Positions 1-6,343 of a stretch of DNA of 13,917 nt are shown here, one piece after another; within the stretch, counting starts at the first letter, position 1; the number at the start of each line of letters is the position of its first letter. A program made the position numbers and the translations under genes. Source of the stretch: Rickettsiella sp. (GTDB taxonomy: Bacteria > Pseudomonadota > Gammaproteobacteria > Diplorickettsiales > Diplorickettsiaceae). The notes beneath the pieces were generated by a model. It saw nothing but the letters and a program-made list of their open reading frames with translations. It did no database searches and had not been told where the DNA came from. The stretch covers positions 1 to 13,917 of the forward strand of contig JAVHYG010000030.1 in the NCBI GenBank assembly GCA_031119195.1, given 5' to 3'.

Positions 1-472
1 TGTTTACTTACTTAAAGCCGCTTTAAATGCGATCCGTAAAGCACGTGGCGAAACAGAACTGGATGCGATGGACTTTTTAGCCTTAGTCAAAGAAAAATTA
101 AAACTGGTGGAAATGGATCAAGACTTTCTTTACCGTGCAGTTAACGAAGGCTTTTCAGGTGGCGAAAAAAAACGGAATGAAATATTGCAAATGGCACTTT
201 TAGAGCCAAAATTAGCGATTCTTGATGAAACCGATTCCGGACTCGATATCGATGCTTTAAAACTTGTTGCCAACGGGGTTAATAGTTTACGTTCACCCGA
301 ACGTGCCATGATCCTCATTACCCATTACCAACGCTTACTAGATTATATTAAACCGGATTATGTGCATATTCTTGCGGGTGGAAAAATCATTCGCTCCGGC
401 AATTTTAGCTTGGCACAAACACTTGAAAAAGAAGGTTATGCTGCCATACTGCAAGAGGAAGCGGTAGCTTAA
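1..472 (+). CDS. sufC: SufC, Fe-S assembly ATPase (5' truncated by window)
   Basis: This is the C-terminal part (about 157 residues) of SufC, the ABC-type cytoplasmic ATPase that works with SufB and SufD as the SufBCD scaffold for Fe-S cluster assembly. The reading frame is open from base 2, so the gene starts before the window; the ATG at 68 is internal. Visible motifs in order are the ABC signature FSGGEKKRN, the Walker B segment LAILDETDSGLDID (SufC proteins usually have DESDSGLDID) and the H-loop in ITHYQRLLDYIKPDYVH, which is nearly identical across SufC proteins. The Walker A loop lies outside the window. The stop at 470-472 is 3 nt before sufD, so the two are co-transcribed. Identification is very secure. 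Confidence 0.97.
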   Translation, partial: VYLLKAALNAIRKARGETELDAMDFLALVKEKLKLVEMDQDFLYRAVNEGFSGGEKKRNEILQMALLEPKLAILDETDSGLDIDALKLVANGVNSLRSPERAMILITHYQRLLDYIKPDYVHILAGGKIIRSGNFSLAQTLEKEGYAAILQEEAVA

Positions 473-475
473 AAT

Positions 476-1810
476 ATGATAGATACTAAACTAACACCGC
501 ACTCCTTAGCACTTTCTCATTATCTCAGCGAATATCAACGCGCTGAAAAAAATTGCATAGACACACCTGAAAAACGCTTGTTCGCACTGCGCCAAGCGGC
601 CATACAACACTTGTCAAAACGAGGGTTTCCTAACTTAAAACACCCCGATTGGAAATACACCTCACTGATTCCATTCTTACAAGTGCCTTTTACGATGGCA
701 GCACCCACTACTCCTACTTTAGAAAATAGTATTGAAACTGCTAGCAGTCCCTATCGATTAGTATTCATCAATGGTTTTTTTTCACACTCTTTATCAAAGA
801 CAAGTGCGCTTCCAAATAACGCACGACTCACTCATTTAGCCAATATCATTACGCATCATCCAGAATGCTTATCTAAACAATGGCCTTTATCCACTCATCA
901 TGAAAAAAATAGTTTTATTCAATTAAATACCGCCTTTATGCACGATGGTGCTTACGTTTATATACCTAAGAATACGCAATTAACGTCACCCATTGAGCTG
1001 CTTTTCATAACGACAAACGACAATCACTTTACGCCGATTCGCAATATCATTATTGCAGAAAAAAATAGTCGTGCCGTCATTATTGAAAAATATATTTCAC
1101 TTAACACACTAACAGCTCCCTGTTTTAACAATACCGTTAGCGAATGCTTTTTAGCTGAAGAGAGTTGTGTTGAACATTACAAACTGATTGATGAAAATAA
1201 AAAAACAATACATATAGGCAATATTCTCGTTGAACAACAAGCAAAAAGCGAATTTTCTGCTTACTCTATTGCGTTACAAGGCGCATTAATTCGCAGTGAT
1301 ATCAGCCTCAAACTCTGTCAAGCTAAGGCACGATGCCATTTAAAAGGGCTTTACAGTGCCCAAGGAAAACAACACATCGCACAACAAACCATTATTGATC
1401 ATGCAAGTCCGGACACACACAGCACAGAATTTTACAAAGGCATTATCGATGGCCATGCACGTGCGGTATTTGACGGTAAACTTATCGTGCGTGAAAAAGC
1501 CATAAAAAGTAGCGCACAACAACTTAATAAAAATCTACTTTTATCGGCAGCTGCCGAAGTTATTACAAAACCCCAATTGGAAATATTTGCCGACGATATT
1601 TTCTGTACACATGGTGCCAGTATTGGTCAGCTCGATGAAACAGCACTTTTTTATCTACGCGCGCGTGGTTTAACAGAAACAAACGCACGTTCAATCTTAA
1701 TTAAAGCCTTTATCCGCGATATTCTTCAACAAATGCCTCTGTTAAATACGTATTCTTTTCTATCTCACTCATTAAAAAAATTACTAGCTATTGATTATGA
1801 AACCATTTGA
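476..1810 (+). CDS. sufD: SufD, Fe-S cluster assembly scaffold subunit
   Basis: A 444-residue SufD, the beta-helical partner of SufB in the cytoplasmic SufBC2D complex, needed for iron acquisition and cluster assembly. The C-terminal core is diagnostic: AEVITKPQLEIFADDIFCTHGAS with Cys377 and His379, which line up with the Cys358/His360 pair of E. coli SufD. It is followed by LFYLRARGL and an Ala/Ile-rich end typical of the family. The N-terminal third carries the usual helical segment with HPDWKYTSL. The ATG lies 3 nt after the sufC stop; a purine-rich AGAGGA inside the end of sufC can act as the ribosome binding site. The 3' end overlaps sufS. Length is slightly above the E. coli protein (423 residues). 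No defects seen. Confidence 0.96.
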   Translation: MIDTKLTPHSLALSHYLSEYQRAEKNCIDTPEKRLFALRQAAIQHLSKRGFPNLKHPDWKYTSLIPFLQVPFTMAAPTTPTLENSIETASSPYRLVFINGFFSHSLSKTSALPNNARLTHLANIITHHPECLSKQWPLSTHHEKNSFIQLNTAFMHDGAYVYIPKNTQLTSPIELLFITTNDNHFTPIRNIIIAEKNSRAVIIEKYISLNTLTAPCFNNTVSECFLAEESCVEHYKLIDENKKTIHIGNILVEQQAKSEFSAYSIALQGALIRSDISLKLCQAKARCHLKGLYSAQGKQHIAQQTIIDHASPDTHSTEFYKGIIDGHARAVFDGKLIVREKAIKSSAQQLNKNLLLSAAAEVITKPQLEIFADDIFCTHGASIGQLDETALFYLRARGLTETNARSILIKAFIRDILQQMPLLNTYSFLSHSLKKLLAIDYETI

Positions 1811-3077
1811 TGTCACTACAATAAGAGAAGATTTTCCCATCTTCAAGGAAAAAGTCCACGATAAACCGCTGATTTATCTCGATAGTGCAGCGAGTATGCA
1901 GAAACCGTACGTTGTGATCAAACGAATCCATGATTTTTATAGTCATGAATATAGTAGTGTTCATCGCGGAATACATACGCTTAGTGAACACGCAACGGAA
2001 GAATTTGAACAAAGTCGTGTCAAAATTCAAAAATTTATTAATGCTGAAAAATTTTCTGAAATAGTGTTTGTGCGTGGTACAACTGAAGCTATTAACCTCG
2101 TGGCACAAACCCACGGCCGATGCCACATAAAAGCCGGCGATGAAATTATCATTTCACATATGGAACATCACGCCAATATTGTGCCTTGGCAACTTTTATG
2201 TGAACAAACTGGCGCACAACTCAAAGTCATTCCAATTAATGACGAGGGCGAATTAATTCTTGAAGCATACAAAAAACTACTGAATAAAAAAACGAAACTC
2301 GTTGCTATCTGTCATATTTCTAATACCTTAGGCACGATTAATCCGATAAAAGAAATCATTGATGATGCACATGCCAACAGCGACCATACAAAGGTATTAA
2401 TCGACGGTGCGCAAGGGATTGTTCACGCAAAAGTCGATGTACAAGCCTTAGATTGCGATTTTTATTGCTTTTCTGGCCATAAACTCTTTGCTCCAACCGG
2501 CATCGGTGTACTCTATGGCAAGCAAGCCTTGTTAGAAAATATGCCGCCCTACGAAGGCGGCGGCAGCATGATCACCGAAGTGGATCTCGAAAAAAGTAGT
2601 TATCGCGAACCACCTTATAAGTTTGAGGCAGGCACACCCCACATTAGTGGCGCTATCGGTTTAGGTACTGCTATTGATTACCTCAACAACTTAGATTTCA
2701 ATGCCATACAAACCTATGAAAAAGAATTATTAGATTACGCGACAGCACAGTTGTTGCAAGTTTCAGGCGTGAAATTACTAGGCACCGCAAAAGAAAAAGC
2801 ACCTATTTTAAGTTTCATTATTACAGATAATCGAGGTCAACGCATTCATGGCCATGATATCAGTGATATTCTCAATTCAGAAGTGGGTGTCGCAGTACGT
2901 GCAGGGCAACACTGTACCATGCCCTTAATGAAACGATTGGGTGTTGATTCGACAATACGTGCTTCCTTAGCATTTTATAATACCAAAGCAGATATCGATG
3001 CCTTAATAAAGGGTTTAAAAATAGCAAAAGCGATATTTAACATAGAAACTCATTCTTCTGTAATTAGCCATGTCTGA
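1797..3077 (+). CDS. sufS: SufS, cysteine desulfurase (group II)
   Basis: A PLP-dependent cysteine desulfurase of about 426 residues. It takes sulfur from L-cysteine as an enzyme persulfide and passes it to an acceptor, here presumably SufU. Visible are the N-terminal LIYLDSAASMQKP, the HRGIHTLS and FVRGTTEAINLVA segments, MEHHANIVPWQ with the PLP-stacking His, the Schiff-base Lys229 in SGHKLFAPTGIG, EGGGSMI, and the persulfide Cys373 in VRAGQHCTMPLM. The R-x-G-x-H-C form marks the SufS rather than the IscS/NifS group. I chose ATG 1797 (MKPFDVTTIRED) over an in-frame TTG at 1791 because it fits the family N-terminus. It overlaps the sufD end by 14 nt with no clear Shine-Dalgarno, so translational coupling is likely. 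Confidence 0.96.
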   Translation: MKPFDVTTIREDFPIFKEKVHDKPLIYLDSAASMQKPYVVIKRIHDFYSHEYSSVHRGIHTLSEHATEEFEQSRVKIQKFINAEKFSEIVFVRGTTEAINLVAQTHGRCHIKAGDEIIISHMEHHANIVPWQLLCEQTGAQLKVIPINDEGELILEAYKKLLNKKTKLVAICHISNTLGTINPIKEIIDDAHANSDHTKVLIDGAQGIVHAKVDVQALDCDFYCFSGHKLFAPTGIGVLYGKQALLENMPPYEGGGSMITEVDLEKSSYREPPYKFEAGTPHISGAIGLGTAIDYLNNLDFNAIQTYEKELLDYATAQLLQVSGVKLLGTAKEKAPILSFIITDNRGQRIHGHDISDILNSEVGVAVRAGQHCTMPLMKRLGVDSTIRASLAFYNTKADIDALIKGLKIAKAIFNIETHSSVISHV

Positions 3078-3525
3078 TTTACGCGAGCTTTACCAAGAAA
3101 TGATTCTCGATCACGGGCGAAATCCGCGTCATTGCTGTGTCATGCCACATGCAAATCGACAAGCTGAAGGTTTCAATCAACTCTGCGGCGATCGCTTAAC
3201 CCTTTATTTAGCGGTCGAAAATAATATCATTAAAGATATCAGTTTTACCGGATCAGGTTGCGCAATTTCTATGGCATCCGCTTCGCTGATGTCAGAAGCA
3301 TTAAAAGGAAAAACCGAAGCCGAAGCAATTTCTTTTTTTCAAAAGTTTCATAAACTATTAACCTTGGAGAATTCGCCAGCAAATCCTGCGAAAGATCTTG
3401 CAAAATTAGTCGTTTTTGCCGGTGTCAAAGCGTATCCAGCGCGTGTAAAGTGCGCCACCCTGGCGTGGCATACCTTACACGCGGCGCTGTATGAGAAAAA
3501 AGAAATAGTTTCTACAGAAAGTTAA
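3070..3525 (+). CDS. sufU: SufU-type Fe-S assembly / sulfur-transfer protein
   Basis: A 151-residue member of the IscU/SufU fold. The family ligands are present: Cys39 and Asp41 in the CGD motif, Cys64 in TGSGCAISMASASLM, and Cys128 in PARVKCATLAW. The spacer between the second and third Cys is long and the PARxKCATL ending is that of SufU rather than IscU. SufU of Firmicutes is a zinc-dependent sulfurtransferase that activates SufS, and that role with the adjacent SufS is the natural inference here. An extra Cys22-Cys23 pair after NPRH is unusual. The ATG overlaps the sufS stop by 8 nt, so it is the coupled last gene of the operon. IS256-derived sequence begins within about 10 nt of the stop, so any further suf genes have been displaced or were never here. 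Confidence 0.93.
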   Translation: MSDLRELYQEMILDHGRNPRHCCVMPHANRQAEGFNQLCGDRLTLYLAVENNIIKDISFTGSGCAISMASASLMSEALKGKTEAEAISFFQKFHKLLTLENSPANPAKDLAKLVVFAGVKAYPARVKCATLAWHTLHAALYEKKEIVSTES

Positions 3526-3530
3526 GCCGT

Positions 3531-3705
3531 TTTTGTATATATCCACTAGTACTTCACAGCTATCTTTTATTATTTCATTTAACTTCTTCTAGTTTCGCAC
3601 GAAACTCCTGTTCTTGTTTCATTGCTTATTTCTCAATTAGCTCTAGCGTTTTTGTTCGCTAGCTTAGTTAATAATAAGCACTTACACAATCTAGTTTACA
3701 CACTC
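3531..3705 (-). mobile_element. IS256-family 5' end remnant (solo)
   Basis: Bases 3658-3705 closely match the right end of the IS256-family element at 9432-9478, including the terminal repeat with the characteristic TTACACAAT core. Reading inward on the minus strand from ATG 3620-3622 gives MKQEQEFRAKLEEVK, then after a frameshift EIIKDSCEVLVDI, a plausible transposase N-terminus. The rest of the element is missing: homology stops about 10 nt from the sufU stop. This is a dead fragment, probably left by a deletion between insertion-sequence copies. Confidence 0.65.
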
Positions 3706-3715
3706 ATTTATCGCC

Positions 3716-3737
3716 ATTTCTGCTTGGCTGCAGAAAT
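3716..3737. repeat. Small hairpin (8-bp stem)
   Basis: ATTTCTGC (3716-3723) and GCAGAAAT (3730-3737) form a perfect 8-bp stem around a 6-nt loop. There is no T-run after it on either strand, so it is not a convincing terminator. It sits in insertion-sequence debris about 190 nt after sufU. Confidence 0.4.
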
Positions 3738-3844
3738 ATCAGCAGCAATTAATACATAAAATTTCTTTCTATCAACAGGATTGGTTAATTATTAAAAGCT
3801 CTATTGCTAAAAATTTAAAACTCATTTTAGCTCAATCTTGAAAA

Positions 3845-3910
3845 TTAGCCGCGAAACTCCTGTTTTAGTGCAGTGATAATTTGCAATTCACTAAATTTTT
3901 TCTTTTTCAT
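3845..3910 (-). pseudogene. IS3-family transposase OrfA stub
   Basis: The minus strand from ATG 3908-3910 reads MKKKKFSELQIITALKQ and then runs into a stop after 21 residues. The M-K-K-x-x-F-S-E-x-Q-I-I-x-x-L-K-Q pattern is the start of the helix-turn-helix OrfA of IS3-family elements. No OrfB or remaining OrfA was found on either side. The last residues (QEFRG) come from a short stretch, GAAACTCCTGTT, that also occurs in the IS256 remnant at 3601-3612, so this may be a recombination junction. A fragment with no expected function. Confidence 0.55.
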
Positions 3911-4095
3911 CTTAAGCATCCTGGTTATTAATTTACCAAAAAACTCTATCTCTTTCATGGGAAATTATAAGGGAGGGTTACCGCTAGGCTGCGCGCAGCG
4001 GCTTCCACAATGACTTGGCTGTGTATGCCTTTCCTGCTTCACCCGTCACGCATACCTATCGCGAGATCAATTTTGTGCTTTTCATTGCTCGGCGA
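3911..4095. other. Intergenic, with a GC-richer unexplained block
   Basis: Between the IS3 stub and the stop of the outer-membrane gene there is no credible gene. Bases about 3970-4075 are clearly richer in G and C than the flanks and include the perfect palindrome GCTGCGCGCAGC within a larger CCGCT/AGCGG pairing. I could not match it to the other repeats in the window. It may be a dispersed repeat or a scrap of a lost gene. Confidence 0.35.
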
Positions 4096-5061
4096 CTAAC
4101 TAAAGAGATAGCGTCCTGTAAGGACAATACTGTTTGTGAAAAACGAGTTACTTAAATGTTGGTTTTTATACAACCCTAGTGCGTCACCGCTAGGATTAAA
4201 ACCAAAATTATCATAGCGATAGCCTAAACTGAGTAGGAAATCTTTTCTACACTGATAGTCTAAACCTAATCCAATACTATAGCTAAATTCAAAGTCTTTT
4301 TGATTTTTAAAACTTGTAGGAACAGTGCGAGGTTGAGTTAAACTATATTCTTTATAATCCTCAAGTATATTGCAGGATCCTCCAAGGCCTAAAGAAGCAT
4401 AAGGCATAAAAGATTTCCACTTATATAGGTTAACTTTCCCTAATAATCTAAGGTTGGAGTGACTGATGGAATATTGGTAAAGATAGGCAGGTATTTCTGC
4501 TTTTGCATATATGCTACCATGCATTTTCGCATTGGTGATATAACTATATTCTAGTCCTAAACTTGCATAAGGTATTAACAAAGAATTAAATTTCCATACA
4601 TATCCACCCGACGTAAATAATAATGCACCCCTTGCTATGGATTCAGCCTTAAAGGTATCTGGAAATCTGAGAGTTGGAGTTCTCTTTATTTTTTGTTCTC
4701 CATTTATGTAGTTAATTGCTCGACCTAAACCTGCGTCAAAGTAATATATATCATCGGGGTATTCGCTTATATTACAATGCATAGTTTTATCAGTATTATG
4801 GGTAAGTAGGCTTAGTAAACCTTCATTACCTCCTAGTAATAAGTTTTTATTGTCAAAAAAGGTAGGATTGCATCGCTTAGATCGGTAGCTAATACAAAGT
4901 TTATCGCATCCTATCCGCATTTTGCCGTTTTTAGTAGATCGATTGATACTATTGTTTTTATTAATATTTAAATCAATAGTTGTTGTTTCCGCATGACTTT
5001 CGTAAGATAGTATAGAGATTAAAAAAATAAACAAATAGCTTACATAGTTGCTTTTTAACAT
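4096..5061 (-). CDS. Outer-membrane beta-barrel protein, secreted
   Basis: A 321-residue protein with a clear Sec signal peptide (residues 1-24: Lys, a hydrophobic core YLFIFLISILSY, then SHA before Glu25). The mature N-terminal part (about 25-105) has several Cys (52, 56, 64 and one near 95) and no obvious fold. From about residue 108 on, alternating polar/aromatic strands appear (YYFDAGLGRAI, LIPYASLGLEYSYI, FMPYASLGLGGS, FEFSYSIGLGLDYQ, LLSLGYRYDNFGF), ending in IVLTGRYLFS. This fits the small opacity/OmpA-like eight-stranded barrels common in intracellular gammaproteobacteria. The Shine-Dalgarno AAGGAGGG sits 3 nt before the ATG. Neighbours on both sides are insertion-sequence debris or empty DNA, so it stands alone. 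The barrel class is confident; ligand and role are unknown. Confidence 0.8.
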   Translation of the reverse strand: MLKSNYVSYLFIFLISILSYESHAETTTIDLNINKNNSINRSTKNGKMRIGCDKLCISYRSKRCNPTFFDNKNLLLGGNEGLLSLLTHNTDKTMHCNISEYPDDIYYFDAGLGRAINYINGEQKIKRTPTLRFPDTFKAESIARGALLFTSGGYVWKFNSLLIPYASLGLEYSYITNAKMHGSIYAKAEIPAYLYQYSISHSNLRLLGKVNLYKWKSFMPYASLGLGGSCNILEDYKEYSLTQPRTVPTSFKNQKDFEFSYSIGLGLDYQCRKDFLLSLGYRYDNFGFNPSGDALGLYKNQHLSNSFFTNSIVLTGRYLFS

Positions 5062-5064
5062 AAA

Positions 5065-5072
5065 CCCTCCTT
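5065..5072 (-). promoter_or_regulatory. Strong Shine-Dalgarno of the beta-barrel gene
   Basis: On the minus strand AAGGAGGG lies 3 nt before the ATG at 5061. It supports this start rather than any downstream Met. Confidence 0.6.
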
Positions 5073-5550
5073 TTTATCTTTTATATTTTTATTTAATAAA
5101 AGATAAATCCATCTTTCTTGGTTTGTAACTCTAGTTGTGTTTAATTATTTTAATAGTTTTTTTTATTCAAAAAATCAAGTTAACGCCTAAAATAAAGTAA
5201 CAAAATAAATAGATAATAAATAGAAAAATTAACTAATTAAGATAGTAAATGATAAACTGAATTACGGTAACTAGTTTTTTAAATACATAAATTCATTCAT
5301 TTAACAATGTTTTATCAAGTGATCTACTTTATTTAATTTATAAACTTGATTTTTGACTAATGAGAAAGCACCATTAAGGAAATAAATATAGACAAATAAA
5401 ACCTTAAATTTCAAGTTATTGAATTTATTTTTATAAATAAAATTTTTATTTTAAACTTTTTTAAACTAACTAATTTTTTTATTACAAGAAAGGGATGTGG
5501 ATATAAATAAGAAAATAGAAATTAATAAATATTATATAAATTATATCTTT
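5073..5550. other. AT-rich intergenic region, no gene seen
   Basis: Very AT-rich DNA with stops in all frames. Apart from the candidate promoter near 5150-5178 I see no gene, hairpin or repeat that stands out. Confidence 0.5.
5150..5178 (-). promoter_or_regulatory. Candidate sigma70-type promoter for the beta-barrel gene
   Basis: Minus-strand TTGATT (5173-5178) and TATTAA (5150-5155) are separated by 17 nt and lie about 90 nt upstream of the start codon. The surrounding DNA is so AT-rich that chance matches are common. Confidence 0.25.
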
Positions 5551-5630
5551 CGACGAGACAGGAAAGCATTGATAAAACAACGCGCAGTCGAGGAACCCAC
5601 GCTAGGCGCGGGTTGAGGGGCAAACAGAAA
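5551..5630. repeat. Dispersed hairpin repeat, copy 1
   Basis: A GC-rich block in AT-rich surroundings. Its left half (GACGAGACAGGAAAGCAT through GAGGAACCC) aligns with 12789-12836, and its right half with 12854-12888, where both encode an N-P-R-L-x-W-x-P-like peptide by chance of shared DNA. It contains a 9-bp stem, 5594-5602 against 5606-5614, with a 3-nt TAG loop and one G-T pair. Stops and divergence argue against a gene. It looks like a non-autonomous or intergenic repeat family. Confidence 0.55.
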
Positions 5631-5784
5631 ACGTATCGCGGCGTAAAGTTATTTGTGGCCGGCGACTTGCACAGTGCAAAATAATGGGCTAGTACGTCGC
5701 GGACGCAGGACGGATCGCAGTCTAATGATAGTCGCGTAATGCGAACAAATTTTGGGGACAAAACGGGCAAAAATTTTTCGTGAG
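5631..5784. other. CG-rich stretch ending in a 14-bp motif shared inverted with 12.77 kb
   Basis: This stretch, with many CG dinucleotides up to about 5750, continues copy 1 of the hairpin repeat. It ends with AAATTTTTCGTGAG (5771-5784), the exact reverse complement of 12766-12779, which lies at the left edge of copy 2. The pair could be the terminal repeats of one element family. No convincing reading frame: long open frames on both strands here overlap each other and have no recognizable composition. Confidence 0.4.
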
Positions 5785-6343
5785 CATACCGACTCACTTG
5801 CTACTAAACCGGATAATGCAGTAAAACTTCCTGATAATGAAAGCAAGGTAACGGAAAATAACAAAGCCGGTAGCAGCAACTGTAAAAAAAAAATGGTAAA
5901 GAAGATGATAGTAGGTTTTAAAATTGAGCCATTGATGTAAAAATACAAAAAAAATATGAAAAAAAATACTGAATATTTGATGAATAAAATTTATTACTCA
6001 AAAAAAATCTTTATAAGATGAGATTAATAAAATAAAAAAATTCAGATATAAAAATTAATGGGAACGATTGATATAAGCTACAAATAGATAAATTAAAAAA
6101 GTTGCAAGGCCAAGTTCGGTATATAAGTAAAAATGTGTTTGATAGTAAAATATCGCATATAAATAAAAATGTAAAAAAAATTAGAAGAATTAAAAATTAA
6201 AATTTTTGGATAGATTTGATGAAATCCTTAAAAAATTACAAAAAATTTTAAAAAGATCAAATAATTAGAATTGATAAACAATTAAGCTTATTTATAATGC
6301 TGTAAAAGTAAACTAAAAAATATATAAAGATAAACAAGAAGAT
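5785..6343 (+). pseudogene. Possible decayed coiled-coil gene
   Basis: A lysine- and asparagine-rich region that reads in pieces like the coiled-coil genes nearby but is broken by stops and frameshifts. From about 6080 one frame gives LQIDKLKKLQGQVRYISKN, and from about 6206 another gives FLDRFDEILKKLQKILKRS. These resemble segments such as FEGLQGKVDNIDEKL in the array gene at 13.5 kb. An open frame at 5752-5940 begins only with TTG and lacks a ribosome binding site. AT-rich DNA can mimic such peptides, so this remains tentative. No intact gene is supported here. Confidence 0.3.

Noticed and set aside
1791..1796. TTG start for sufS two codons upstream
   Set aside because: The ATG at 1797 fits SufS N-termini better and is a stronger start codon.
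5522..5797. Minus-strand open frame of 91 residues
   Set aside because: It coincides with the hairpin repeat and CG-rich block, has no ribosome site, and its only similarity is to an opposite-strand frame in the other repeat copy, which shared DNA explains.
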